From an uncultured Lactobacillaceae bacterium (GTDB lineage Bacteria; Bacillota; Bacilli; Lactobacillales; Lactobacillaceae), in contig CAKQCC010000001.1 in the NCBI GenBank assembly GCA_934216625.1, positions 1 to 39,275 of the forward strand: a stretch of 39,275 bases of DNA. The letters are read 5' to 3'. Below are positions 1 through 7,870 of this stretch, one piece after another. Within the stretch, counting starts at the first letter, position 1, and each line of letters begins with the position of its first letter. A program made the translations under genes and the position numbers. The notes below the pieces were generated by a model. That model was not told the origin of the DNA and searched no databases. It worked only from the letters and a program-made list of their open reading frames with translations.

Positions 1-510
1 AGCGTGATCGACGATCCATCCCGACAGTACTGGGCCTACCGCGGGTGACAAGCCAATTACTAGGCCGGCTAACCCCATCGCGGCCCCGCGTTGCTTGACT
101 GGATAAATCTCAAGCATGATCGTCTGAAAAAGCGGCATCGCGATTCCAACACTGACGGCTTGAATGATCCGTGAAACCAAGAGTACCGGAAAATTATTGG
201 CAAAATAGGCCAGAATCGTGCCAACTTCAAAAATGATCACCGAAAACAAATAAAGCCATTTCGTGTTAAAACGCTCCGTTAACCAGGCCGTCAGTGGAAT
301 CATAATCCCGTTCACCATCAAGAACGAACTGGTTAACCACTGAACCGTTGACGCGTTAATACTGAAGTAACTCATTAATTTAGGGTAAGCGGTCGCCAGC
401 ATCGTTTCGTTCAGCATCGTGAAGAAACCGCCGACCAGCAAAATTAAGACCATGATTGCCCGATTATAATTTTTACCATTTTGGTCAACTAATTGATCGT
501 TAGTCATCAT
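1..510 (-). CDS. MFS multidrug exporter, DHA2/EmrB-like, N-terminal part (runs off window)
   Basis: The frame is open from an ATG at 508-510 to the left edge, giving 170 residues; the rest lies outside the window. The protein begins MMTNDQLVDQNGKNYNRAIM and then shows hydrophobic segments typical of the first transmembrane helices of a drug:proton antiporter. It has the DHA2-type stretch 'FTMLNETMLATAYP' in helix 1, 'STVQWLTSSFLMVNG' in helix 2, and 'RIIQAVSVGIAMPLFQTIM' followed by 'PVKQRGAAMG' further on. These match the EmrB/QacA subfamily (14 helices, about 460-500 aa), which exports lipophilic drugs from the membrane using the proton gradient. An AAGGA site lies upstream of the ATG. The gene sits behind the gpmA terminator and a possible TetR-type inverted repeat, so it is probably its own transcription unit. 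The substrate is not visible. Confidence 0.85.
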   Translation of the reverse strand, partial: MMTNDQLVDQNGKNYNRAIMVLILLVGGFFTMLNETMLATAYPKLMSYFSINASTVQWLTSSFLMVNGIMIPLTAWLTERFNTKWLYLFSVIIFEVGTILAYFANNFPVLLVSRIIQAVSVGIAMPLFQTIMLEIYPVKQRGAAMGLAGLVIGLSPAVGPVLSGWIVDHA

Positions 511-533
511 TATCTCAATCCTTCTTCCTAAAC

Positions 534-545
534 ACTAATGTTAGT
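534..545. promoter_or_regulatory. Possible TetR-family operator upstream of the MFS exporter
   Basis: ACTAA and TTAGT form an inverted repeat with a 2-base centre (TG), 24 bases upstream of the MFS start codon. Inverted repeats of this ACTAA/TTAGT type are common operators of TetR/AcrR repressors that control exporters in lactobacilli. No TetR gene is in the window, so this is an inference from sequence shape and position. Confidence 0.35.
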
Positions 546-549
546 TAAA

Positions 550-585
550 ACAAAGGGAACCAATTCCATAAAAATTGGTTCCTTT
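550..585 (-). terminator. Rho-independent terminator of gpmA
   Basis: The plus-strand arms AAGGGAACCAATT and AATTGGTTCCTTT pair with one G-T. Read on the minus strand, the stem is followed by TTTGTTTT. It lies 33 bases after the gpmA stop codon. Confidence 0.8.
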
Positions 586-618
586 AAATTTAAATCAATT
601 ACTGAATTGAAAACTTAA

Positions 619-1311
619 CTAATCACCTAATTTAACTTTATTAGTAACGTGTAACTTATCATCAAAGTCATAAACAACCGGTTGGCCAGTCTTCATTTCT
701 AAGTTCATAATGTCATCGTCACTAATTCGTTCGATATACTTAGTTAAAGCCCGTAAGGAATTACCATGAGCCGCAATTACCACGTTCTTACCGTCCAATA
801 ATTTCGGCGCAATCTGATCTTCCCATAACGGCATTACTCGTTTTAACGTCACTTTCAAGTTTTCACCGCCGGGAATAATGTTCGGATCCAAATTAGCGTA
901 ACGGCGGTCATGAACCGCTGAACCCTTATCAGTCGGCTTCAATAACGGTGGTAAGGTATCATAAGAACGCCGCCAAATATGAACCTGTTCAGAACCGTAC
1001 TTTTCAGCGGTCTTATGCTTATTTAAGCCTTGCAGACGGCCGTAATGACGTTCGTTAAGGCGCCAAGTTTTCATTTCCGGAACCCATAATTGGTGGGAAT
1101 AATACAAAACGTAATGCAAAGTCCGAATTGCTCGGGTCAAAACTGAAGTGAAAGCATAATCAAACTTTAAGCCAGCCTTATCAACTAACTTACCAGCATT
1201 GATTGCTTCTTGAACCCCTTTTTTACTCAAATCAACGTCGATCCAGCCAGTAAACTGATTCGACAGATTCCATTCACTTTGACCGTGACGAATTAATACA
1301 AGTTTTGCCAT
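619..1311 (-). CDS. gpmA: 2,3-bisphosphoglycerate-dependent phosphoglycerate mutase
   Basis: A cytoplasmic glycolytic enzyme that interconverts 3- and 2-phosphoglycerate through a phosphohistidine. The 230-residue length is normal for the dPGM family. The histidine-phosphatase signature RHGQSEWN is at residues 8-15, with His9 as the phospho-acceptor. The proton-donor region reads RLNERHYG, and the second catalytic His is in [10 protein letters not shown] near residue 182. The ATG start has GAGAGG upstream at normal spacing. A hairpin terminator follows directly, so it appears monocistronic. The 71-base gap to the AI-2E gene on the same strand contains an AT-rich palindrome (1360-1373) but no strong GC-rich terminator, so some read-through from the upstream unit is possible. 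Confidence 0.97.
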   Translation of the reverse strand: MAKLVLIRHGQSEWNLSNQFTGWIDVDLSKKGVQEAINAGKLVDKAGLKFDYAFTSVLTRAIRTLHYVLYYSHQLWVPEMKTWRLNERHYGRLQGLNKHKTAEKYGSEQVHIWRRSYDTLPPLLKPTDKGSAVHDRRYANLDPNIIPGGENLKVTLKRVMPLWEDQIAPKLLDGKNVVIAAHGNSLRALTKYIERISDDDIMNLEMKTGQPVVYDFDDKLHVTNKVKLGD

Positions 1312-1382
1312 AACTTTAACCTCTCTCTCATATAAAACTCATCAAAGCAATTTTACATCAAATCAATTGATTTTTCATCAAT

Positions 1383-2444
1383 CTAAATTCTCTGAATTTT
1401 TAAAACGTCCAAAAAGAACGTAAAGACGGGAACCGAGATGATTAACCCCCAGTTTCCAAAAATCTCTTCACCCACTAACAGTACCACAAAGGTGTAAAAA
1501 ATTGGTAATTTAGTCTGGTGCGACATGAACTTGGGGTTAAGAACGTAGGCTTCTAGAGCGTGGACCGCCAGAATCATTACTGCCAGATAAAGCACCATTT
1601 TAATGCCGCCAGCCGAATAGCCAATCAGCGAAAGCGGGACAAAACTAATGATCACTCCGGCAATCGGAATTAGGCTCAAAAAGAACACCAGGATTGACAA
1701 AACCAAAAGCTGGGGCATCTTTAAAATTGCCATAACCGCGGTCGTAATCAAAGTATTGCAGATTGCGATCAATAACTGAGCCTCAATTACCACCCCAAAA
1801 GTCCTGCAGAAGATTCGGGCAAAATAATAAACGTCACAAAAGAACCAGCGCAAGTGGCCGCTAGTCAAAAACTGTTTTGAGAACCGCTTCATTTTCTTGA
1901 ATTCGATCGTGAAGAAAAAGCTCAAGACCAGCGCCAGAAACGCCGAAATTCCAATCGATCCGGCGTTAGCAACGCAGGAGACTGCGGAACGCAAAAACGT
2001 TTTAAAAAACGAAATCCCGTTCGAGTGGTAAAACCACCGGATCAGCAATTTAGTCAACCGGTAATGAAAAAAATCGGGTCCGTGACCGATTACCCGGTGC
2101 GGGTTGCGGTAAAAACTGATCAGCGACTGACCAACCGTAAAAATCCGTTCCGCTAACTTAGGAAGGTACACCGCGATTGAACTAATCAGCCCGGCCACAA
2201 TCAAGCCGTAAATCAAAATCACCGTTAAGATTCGGGGACACTTCAGGCGACGCTGAAACCAATTAGCAGTCTTGATCACCACAAACGTGAAGATAAAGGT
2301 TAATAGAAAGACCGTCGCCATCCTGCGCATTAGGTAAATGATTAGGATAATCAGCGCCAGCACCCCAAACCGACGATACTTGACGTTACTTTTTAATTCT
2401 TTTAAAATTCTCTCAAAATTAGTAGTTCTTTTTGGCGTATTCAT
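1383..2444 (-). CDS. AI-2E family (PerM/YtvI-like) membrane transporter
   Basis: This 353-residue polytopic membrane protein has the AI-2E family layout. Two N-terminal helices are followed by a long loop (about residues 95-140), then helices that include 'LLIAICNTLITTAVMAILKMP' (split here as LLIAICNTL and ITTAVMAILKMP), and the C-terminal region 'HALEAYVLNPKFMSHQ' with 'PIFYTFVVLLVGEEIFGNWG', the most conserved part of the family. Members export small molecules or act as Na+/H+ antiporters; the substrate is not predictable here. The ATG at 2442-2444 lies inside the 3' end of the upstream gene (26-base overlap), which suggests translational coupling. The N-terminus is strongly basic (KRTTNFERILKELK). 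Confidence 0.88.
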   Translation of the reverse strand: MNTPKRTTNFERILKELKSNVKYRRFGVLALIILIIYLMRRMATVFLLTFIFTFVVIKTANWFQRRLKCPRILTVILIYGLIVAGLISSIAVYLPKLAERIFTVGQSLISFYRNPHRVIGHGPDFFHYRLTKLLIRWFYHSNGISFFKTFLRSAVSCVANAGSIGISAFLALVLSFFFTIEFKKMKRFSKQFLTSGHLRWFFCDVYYFARIFCRTFGVVIEAQLLIAICNTLITTAVMAILKMPQLLVLSILVFFLSLIPIAGVIISFVPLSLIGYSAGGIKMVLYLAVMILAVHALEAYVLNPKFMSHQTKLPIFYTFVVLLVGEEIFGNWGLIISVPVFTFFLDVLKIQRI

Positions 2445-3225
2445 AAATCGACATCCCGTGCTGATGAGCCTGATGAATCAAATTCTCAACATCCCGGTTA
2501 CTCATTTCCTGAACCTTAATCCCGGCCCGGCGAATTGACGTCCGGGCTTTTAATAATTCATGACGAGTAACCCGTTGATAACTACGTTTTTTAAGTAAAT
2601 TCTGGGTGAAACGCGGCGATTTTTTATCAACTACTGAACCAGAAGTTACGCGATCCTGGTTACTGTAGTCCGACTCCCGGTCCAGTCGTTCAAGCCGCCG
2701 AAAGCGGCCTAACGTTCCTCTGAAGTAACGCCAGTGAAGCCGCGGATCATTCTTAATCGTCCGGTTAATTAATTGACCAGACCGGTAGTAATGATGAGCA
2801 TGATTAAAGCGAATCGCCCGGTTATAAACCGCCGCGAATCGTTTTGAACTATTTTGCAAGTCCCGAATCATCTGAAGCTGAACGGCCGACCGGTGATTAA
2901 TCGCCGGCAGTGAACCGATCCGGAGTGCCCGATGGTATTGACGAACCGCCAAAGCCAGCTGATGATGCTTTAGTGCGGAACGGCCGTTAAGAAAAGATTG
3001 GGTCTGGCCAACCAAATTAACAGTGACCCGGGAATCAGGGCGAGTCCTGGTCGCAAGCTGAAAATCATTCTCGGCCGCTTGATAATCCTGGCCGATCGCA
3101 GCGTTGCGCCCCAGTTGAATCCTCGACTGGTAATTTCGTTCGCCCCGACCGCGCAACGCGACCGCACCGCTAAAAAGCACCAGGACAGTTAAGATCGTTC
3201 CGATCGTCAATAACCACCTTTTGAT
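2419..3225 (-). CDS. Membrane-anchored helical-repeat protein, apparent ATC start
   Basis: Function unknown. After a positively charged start (KRWLLTIG) there is one hydrophobic segment (IGTILTVLVLFSGAVA), then a basic, helical, probably extracytoplasmic domain. This contains TPR-like pairs such as 'GRNAAIGQDYQAAENDFQLA' and 'ALKHHQLALAVRQYHRALRIG'. The C-terminus 'LLKARTSIRRAGIKVQEMS...HGMSIYEYAKKNY' resembles the end of lactobacillus TPR-type surface proteins. The first normal start codon in frame is TTG at 3208-3210, but it would cut the basic residues and has its SD only 3 bases away. A clean GAGGTG (3233-3239 region) lies 7 bases upstream of an in-frame ATC (3223-3225), giving M-KRWLLTIGTIL. 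I therefore start it at 3225 (268 aa); the conservative alternative is 3210 (263 aa). It overlaps and is probably cotranscribed with the AI-2E transporter. Confidence 0.7.
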   Translation of the reverse strand: MKRWLLTIGTILTVLVLFSGAVALRGRGERNYQSRIQLGRNAAIGQDYQAAENDFQLATRTRPDSRVTVNLVGQTQSFLNGRSALKHHQLALAVRQYHRALRIGSLPAINHRSAVQLQMIRDLQNSSKRFAAVYNRAIRFNHAHHYYRSGQLINRTIKNDPRLHWRYFRGTLGRFRRLERLDRESDYSNQDRVTSGSVVDKKSPRFTQNLLKKRSYQRVTRHELLKARTSIRRAGIKVQEMSNRDVENLIHQAHQHGMSIYEYAKKNY

Positions 3226-3256
3226 TTTTAATCACCTCACTGCGAATCTAACCAAG

Positions 3257-3265
3257 ATTATAACA
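3257..3265 (-). promoter_or_regulatory. Extended -10 promoter for the helical-repeat/AI-2E unit
   Basis: On the minus strand the sequence reads TGTTATAAT, an extended -10 element, about 32 bases upstream of the proposed start. No good -35 is visible. It is divergent from the cfa promoter. Confidence 0.55.
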
Positions 3266-3284
3266 CCGAAGGCTTTGTTTAATT

Positions 3285-3313
3285 TAAAAAATTAAGGTCA
3301 ACAAGCGTATAAT
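3285..3313 (+). promoter_or_regulatory. Candidate cfa promoter
   Basis: A perfect TATAAT lies at 3308-3313, 39 bases before the cfa start. The -35 region is AT-rich and poor. AAAGGA serves as the ribosome binding site before ATG 3353. Confidence 0.55.
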
Positions 3314-3352
3314 AAATTAGGTACAATTCTAGAAAGAAAGGATTTTATACGG

Positions 3353-4531
3353 ATGTTTGAAAAAACTTTCTATAATCAATTAATTAAAACCAGTTTTGAC
3401 ATCCCGCTTCGGGTCAAATTCTGGGACGGTAAAGTCAAAACTTACGGAAACGGCGATCCTAAAATCACCATTACGTTTAACCGCAAGATTCCGGTTCACG
3501 ATATTTTGAATAATTCTTCAATCGCCCTCGGTGAAGGATACATGAACGGGGACATTGAAATTGACGGTAGCATCGAAGACCTAATTGCTTCCGCTTACCG
3601 AAAGACATCCAGTTTTTTGGACAACCGCAAGAAATACGTTAAATACTTACCTAAATTTTCACATTCCGAAAAAGCTAGCAAAAAAGATATTCAGCACCAT
3701 TACGACATCGGCAACAACTTCTATAAATTGTGGCTAGATAAAACCATGACTTATTCCAGTGCCTATTTTAAACGTCCCGATGATAGCCTGACCCAGGCCC
3801 AGTTAAACAAGGTTAACATTATCCTGAAAAAACTGAACCCGAAACCTAACCGAACCTTCTTAGACATCGGCTGCGGCTGGGGAACCCTAATGTTGACGGC
3901 TGCCAAAAAATATCACCTGAAAGTTGCCGGAATCACCCTTAGCCAAGAACAATACAATTACGTTGAGAAAAAGATTAAGGCTGAAGGACTAACCGACCGA
4001 GCCAAAGTTGAACTCAAAGATTACCGTGACATCGGCAAAGACGAGCATTACGATTACGTAACTTCGATCGGCATGTTCGAACACGTCGGCAAGAAGAACC
4101 TCGGTGAATACTTCAACCTCGTCAGTCAGTATCTAAAGCCCAACGGCCTAGCCTTACTGAACGGTGTCACCCGTCAACAGGGCGGCGGCACCAACGGCTG
4201 GATTGATAAATGGATCTTCCCGGGCGGCTACGTGCCGAGTTTAACCGAAAACTTGCACCACATCATCGCTAACGGGATGCAAATCTCCGATCTAGAATCA
4301 ACCCGCCGGCAGTACCAAAAGACTTTAGAAGTCTGGGACCATAACTTCAAGCAGCACTTGCCAGAAGTTAAGAAAATGTTCGATACCCGCTTCATTCGAA
4401 TGTGGGACCTCTACCTGCAATCATGTGCCGCTGGCTTCAGAGCCGGAAACATTGACGATTTTCAGTACCTAATTTGCAAGGGCCCTAGCGGCAGTGGCTT
4501 ACCGGTCACCAGAGATTACATGTACAAATAA
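3353..4531 (+). CDS. cfa: Cyclopropane-fatty-acyl-phospholipid synthase
   Basis: This enzyme transfers a methylene group from S-adenosylmethionine to the double bond of unsaturated acyl chains in membrane phospholipids, which gives acid and ethanol tolerance. Its 392 residues are normal for the family. After an N-terminal lipid-binding region comes '[15 protein letters not shown]', then SAM-binding motif I '[11 protein letters not shown]' near residue 169. Next are 'ITLSQEQ' and 'SIGMFEHVG' (bicarbonate/active-site region). The catalytic cysteine is most likely the Cys in '[11 protein letters not shown]' near residue 358, matching the E. coli Cfa cysteine motif. It has its own promoter and is followed directly by a terminator, so it is monocistronic and divergent from the minus-strand unit upstream. 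Confidence 0.95.
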   Translation: MFEKTFYNQLIKTSFDIPLRVKFWDGKVKTYGNGDPKITITFNRKIPVHDILNNSSIALGEGYMNGDIEIDGSIEDLIASAYRKTSSFLDNRKKYVKYLPKFSHSEKASKKDIQHHYDIGNNFYKLWLDKTMTYSSAYFKRPDDSLTQAQLNKVNIILKKLNPKPNRTFLDIGCGWGTLMLTAAKKYHLKVAGITLSQEQYNYVEKKIKAEGLTDRAKVELKDYRDIGKDEHYDYVTSIGMFEHVGKKNLGEYFNLVSQYLKPNGLALLNGVTRQQGGGTNGWIDKWIFPGGYVPSLTENLHHIIANGMQISDLESTRRQYQKTLEVWDHNFKQHLPEVKKMFDTRFIRMWDLYLQSCAAGFRAGNIDDFQYLICKGPSGSGLPVTRDYMYK

Positions 4532-4550
4532 ACCAATTAATCCACTAAAA

Positions 4551-4590
4551 AGAGCCCCCGAAATCAGAATTTCGGGAGCCTTTTATTTTT
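4551..4590. terminator. Bidirectional terminator between cfa and azlD
   Basis: CCCGAAAT and ATTTCGGG pair around a CAG-containing loop, extended by GC pairs past one mismatch. The stem is followed by TTTTATTTTT on the plus strand and CTCTTTTT on the minus strand, so it can end both cfa and the long minus-strand operon. Confidence 0.85.
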
Positions 4591-4919
4591 CAAATTATTA
4601 GCGATAACAGGGAAACCATAACTAAACCCAAGATTACCGAAAGCGCCATCGAACGGGTCCAAGACGCCACTAAAATTACCAGCAGCGTGGCAACCAAATC
4701 GGGGCCTTTTCCGGATAGTGAAAACGAATAAGTCCTGGTGATCAGCAATTCCTTAACCACTAGCGCGGTAAATAATGAAATCGGGACGTAATTCATCCAC
4801 TCGTTAAACCACTTCGGGATTTTCCGCTTCCGAAAAAAAGAAAGCGGCACGAAGCGGGGGATTAAAGCGACAAAGAAGCAAATTATAATCAGCCAAAAAC
4901 GTAAAGCAGTGTCCCACAC
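4590..4919 (-). CDS. azlD: AzlD-type small subunit of branched-chain amino acid exporter
   Basis: A small membrane protein of 109 residues with about four hydrophobic segments, typical of AzlD (AzlD/HI1737/HI1738 family). It pairs with AzlC to export branched-chain amino acids or their analogues. Family landmarks include the early 'CFFVALIPRFVPLSFFRKRKIPKWFNEW' region (seen in parts, e.g. IPRFVPLSFFRK) and 'YVPISLFTALVV'. The start is GTG at 4917-4919 with GGGGA upstream. It follows azlC by 15 bases and is the last gene of the operon. Confidence 0.88.
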   Translation of the reverse strand: MWDTALRFWLIIICFFVALIPRFVPLSFFRKRKIPKWFNEWMNYVPISLFTALVVKELLITRTYSFSLSGKGPDLVATLLVILVASWTRSMALSVILGLVMVSLLSLII

Positions 4920-4934
4920 GACAATTCCCCGTTT

Positions 4935-5732
4935 CTAAAACTTATCGCCAAAGTCTTTATCGTCAACGTCTTCTTCGGGCCGACCCGCCGGATTCTTAAA
5001 CGTTTTTAACATCCGGCTGCGGTTCGTGCGACGCCTAATCAACGATTCAATCCCGTAGCCGATCAGTGAAGAAATCACCGCGGCAACCACGATGCCTAAC
5101 GTCGACTTAAACAGCATTAGCATCAAAACCGCAATCACCGCCGCCAAAAGCGTTACCAATAACTTCAGCCAATCCTTATTTTGAACCACGATCATGTAAA
5201 TAAACAACGCCGTCAACGCAAACTCGACCACGTTTAAATTAATCCGGACCGCGTTACCGGCGAAGTTACCAATTAAATTACTAACGGTCCAGAACAAAAG
5301 TGAATCATGTTCAACCCGCAACGCGTCTTCGGGCTGCCACTTTTTATCAGTTGAAAACTTCAGGTAATTAATCGCGTAGTTTTCGTCGTTCAGCGAAATC
5401 GCGAAGAAAAAAGTTAACCGGTTCGAGTGCCCCTGCAAATATTTTGAAAGGCTTGAACCCAGCAGCGCGTAACGCAATTCTAAGAAGAACATCATCAGGA
5501 CCACCGAGTACAACGGTGATTTGATCAACACCAGCGAGGCAATAATAAACTGGGCCCCGCCACTGAACACCAAAATTGAGATCAAAACGGTTAGCCAAAC
5601 GTTGAAGCCCGCCGCGTGAAGTAAAATTCCGCAAGCTAGCCCGATCGGAATGTAGCTTAAATCCAGCGGCATTGAAGCCCGAAGCGCACTCAACCAGGCT
5701 GGTTCATTAGGGTTAGGATATTGTTTAACCAA
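4935..5732 (-). CDS. azlC: AzlC-type branched-chain amino acid exporter, large subunit
   Basis: This 265-residue membrane protein matches AzlC. It has 'DLSYIPIGLACGILLHAAGF' near residue 24, 'SILVFSGGAQFIIASL' near 52, and 'LELRYALLGSSLS' near 83, the three most conserved family stretches. With AzlD it forms a branched-chain amino acid efflux system. The start is TTG at 5730-5732 with GGGGG seven bases upstream; no better start is available. The C-terminus carries a charged tail (RRRTNRSRM...EEDVDDKDFGDKF) that is longer than in most AzlC proteins. The pair is attached to the end of the rsmG-par-ychF operon, which is unusual company and suggests read-through expression; the regulator azlB is absent. 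Confidence 0.88.
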   Translation of the reverse strand: MVKQYPNPNEPAWLSALRASMPLDLSYIPIGLACGILLHAAGFNVWLTVLISILVFSGGAQFIIASLVLIKSPLYSVVLMMFFLELRYALLGSSLSKYLQGHSNRLTFFFAISLNDENYAINYLKFSTDKKWQPEDALRVEHDSLLFWTVSNLIGNFAGNAVRINLNVVEFALTALFIYMIVVQNKDWLKLLVTLLAAVIAVLMLMLFKSTLGIVVAAVISSLIGYGIESLIRRRTNRSRMLKTFKNPAGRPEEDVDDKDFGDKF

Positions 5733-5763
5733 TGATTTTCCCCCATCTCAAGGAACCAATTGC

Positions 5764-6513
5764 TTAATGACGAGCATGAAAAGCGCTCGTGACGTCATAC
5801 CGATGGTGAACCCAGAAGGCCGCTCCCAAGCTCACGATCGCTAAAGCAATGTTAATCCACGGGTTAAGAACCGGATTCAGCATTCTCGGTAAGCGGGTAC
5901 TGAGGTAGAAGACCGCCATCCAGGCCACAAACATTAAAATCATGACCAGTCCCCGGACTAAACCGTTATGCTGGTGTTTAATCCGGTCGTCAAAGAGCCT
6001 GGTAATAATCGGCATCCCGAGTCCGGCCACGATTGAAGTAATCAGTAGACCAACGAACCCGGCGGCGCCCTTTTGGTTCTGAGCTTGTTTGGAAATCAAA
6101 TAGGTAATCCCGTAAAGGACGTTAAACATAATGAAGAAAATCAAAACGTTGTAAATCGCGTTTGGCCAATAATTATGGTTAATCGGCACTAATTTCTTGG
6201 GCGGGTGCAGAATCAAATGAATCCGGTGAGCAACTGAGCCATACTTATTTCGGGCGGTAATTCCCCGCTTCTGATCAGCGCGCAATTCGGTAATCATTTG
6301 ATGAATAATTTGACGTTGACGAGCCGGTTTAAGCTTAGTCTGGTGAAGAGCTTTGCTAAATCGATACATATAATTGGTGTTCCGTTTAGTCAACCCCAGC
6401 TGGTCAAAAAACTGACCCCGTTTCTGGCGATGATTAGTATGAACCCGGCGTTGTCGTTGACGAGCCCGACGATTGCGGGCCGCGTTCCGACGTTCCATCT
6501 CTTCTTCTGACAT
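5764..6513 (-). CDS. DUF1129-family membrane protein
   Basis: Unknown function. The first ~90 residues are very basic (RRNAARNRRARQRQRR), then come about five hydrophobic segments, including 'AIYNVLIFFIMFNVLYGITY' and 'GFVGLLITSIVAGLGMPI'. Total length is 249 aa. This protein class regularly follows ychF in lactobacilli, as it does here (14-base gap). The ATG start has AGAAGG upstream. The long arginine-rich cytoplasmic head could contact RNA or ribosomes, but that is only a guess from composition and gene neighbours. Confidence 0.75.
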   Translation of the reverse strand: MSEEEMERRNAARNRRARQRQRRVHTNHRQKRGQFFDQLGLTKRNTNYMYRFSKALHQTKLKPARQRQIIHQMITELRADQKRGITARNKYGSVAHRIHLILHPPKKLVPINHNYWPNAIYNVLIFFIMFNVLYGITYLISKQAQNQKGAAGFVGLLITSIVAGLGMPIITRLFDDRIKHQHNGLVRGLVMILMFVAWMAVFYLSTRLPRMLNPVLNPWINIALAIVSLGAAFWVHHRYDVTSAFHARH

Positions 6514-6527
6514 TCAATCGCCTTCTA

Positions 6528-7625
6528 TTAAACGTTGAACCTGAAGTAAGCAATGTCACCGTCGTGCATGACGTAATCCTTACCTTCAAGTTCTAATTTA
6601 CCGGCTTCTTTAACTTTATCTTCGCTACCGTATTTGTCTAAATCAGCGTAGTGAATAATTTCAGCCCGGATAAAGCCCCGTTCCATATCAGAATGAACTT
6701 TGCCGGCCGCTTGCGGAGCCTTGGCACCCTTCATGTAAGTCCAAGCCCGGTTTTCCTTACCGCCGACCGTGAAGAAGGTTTCAAGGCCCAGCATCTTATA
6801 AGAAGCCCGGATCAATTTATTCAAACCGGGTTCGTCAACGCCTTCGCTCTTCAGAAATTCAAGCTGGGTTTTACCGTCCAGTTGTGCAATCTGTTCTTCA
6901 GCGGCGCAGGCGATTCCTAGCGCTTGAGCATGGTGAGCATCCGCGTATTTCTTGACCTGACGATAATACTTCGATTTTTCGGGGTGAGCCATGTAGTCTT
7001 CACCGATGTTCGCCACGTAAATGACCGGTTTCGAGGTTAATAAGAATTCGCCCTTGACGATTTTGCGTTCGTCTTTGTCAAACGGGATTGAGCGAACCGA
7101 GCCGCCCTTTTCTAAAACGGGTTTGATTTTCTTTAAGACCGCCAATTCAGCTTTGGCAGCTTTACTGCCCTTCGCGGCCCGCTTAACTTTGCCGAGTCGT
7201 TTATTAACTGAATCCAAATCGGCAATGCTTAATTCCAGGTTAATGGTGTTAATGTCGTCGACCGGATCCACCTTACCGGTTACGCTCGTGATGTTATCGT
7301 CGTCAAACGCCCGGACGACGTGAACGATCGCGTCGGTCTGCCGAATGTTTTCCAAGAACTTATTGCCAAGGCCTTCACCCTTACTGGCACCCTTCACGAT
7401 TCCGGCAATGTCGGTAAATTCAAAGGTGGTCGGGGTTAACTTTTTAGCCGGAATAATCTGCTGAATCCGCTTTAACCGCGGATCGGGGACGGCGACGGTA
7501 CCCACGTTCGGTTTAATCGTGGCGAACGGATAATTCGCCACTTCTGCTCCGGCCTTAGTAATTGCGTTAAATAACGTTGACTTACCAACATTTGGCAAGC
7601 CCACGATTCCAGCTGTTAATGCCAT
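6528..7625 (-). CDS. ychF: Ribosome-binding ATPase YchF/OLA1
   Basis: An Obg-like P-loop ATPase of 365 residues (usual length about 363-366). Walker A is 'GLPNVGKSTLF' near residue 8. The switch regions 'EFTDIAGIVKGASKGEGLGN' (about 68-87) and the partner motif 'YVANIGED' (in place of a guanine-specific NKxD) fit the ATP preference of the family. A coiled insertion (about 130-200) and a C-terminal TGS domain (about 280-365) complete the family architecture. It binds ribosomes and acts in stress responses. It sits 16 bases downstream of DUF951 and 14 upstream of DUF1129, in one operon with the chromosome-partition genes, the standard lactobacillus order. Confidence 0.97.
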   Translation of the reverse strand: MALTAGIVGLPNVGKSTLFNAITKAGAEVANYPFATIKPNVGTVAVPDPRLKRIQQIIPAKKLTPTTFEFTDIAGIVKGASKGEGLGNKFLENIRQTDAIVHVVRAFDDDNITSVTGKVDPVDDINTINLELSIADLDSVNKRLGKVKRAAKGSKAAKAELAVLKKIKPVLEKGGSVRSIPFDKDERKIVKGEFLLTSKPVIYVANIGEDYMAHPEKSKYYRQVKKYADAHHAQALGIACAAEEQIAQLDGKTQLEFLKSEGVDEPGLNKLIRASYKMLGLETFFTVGGKENRAWTYMKGAKAPQAAGKVHSDMERGFIRAEIIHYADLDKYGSEDKVKEAGKLELEGKDYVMHDGDIAYFRFNV

Positions 7626-7641
7626 AACTAATCCATTCTTT

Positions 7642-7854
7642 CTATAAAAATTTACGCTTTCGAACCGCGACGGGTGCTTTTTTTAGAACCTTTTTCAATT
7701 TTCGTTCGAACCGCCGACGACTAATCATCACGATATGGTGACAATTCAAGCACTGAATCTTAATGTCAGCGCCCATTCGAATGATCCGCCAGCGGTTAGC
7801 TCCGCACGGGTGCGGTTTCTTCATCTGAACAATGTCGTGCAATCCATATTTCAT
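7642..7854 (-). CDS. DUF951 family small protein (Cys-containing)
   Basis: A 70-residue conserved protein of unknown function. It shows the family core 'DIVQMKKPHPCGANRWRI', then 'RMGADIKIQCLNCHHIV' and a basic tail 'RRRFERKLKKVLKK'. The Cys in HPCG and the two Cys in CLNC could hold a metal ion. I chose ATG at 7852-7854 over the TTG one codon upstream because AGGGATC is seven bases before the ATG. It lies between parB and ychF, its usual place in Firmicutes, which argues for a conserved but unknown link to that operon. Confidence 0.9.
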   Translation of the reverse strand: MKYGLHDIVQMKKPHPCGANRWRIIRMGADIKIQCLNCHHIVMISRRRFERKLKKVLKKAPVAVRKRKFL

Positions 7855-7870
7855 CAAAGATCCCTCACAA

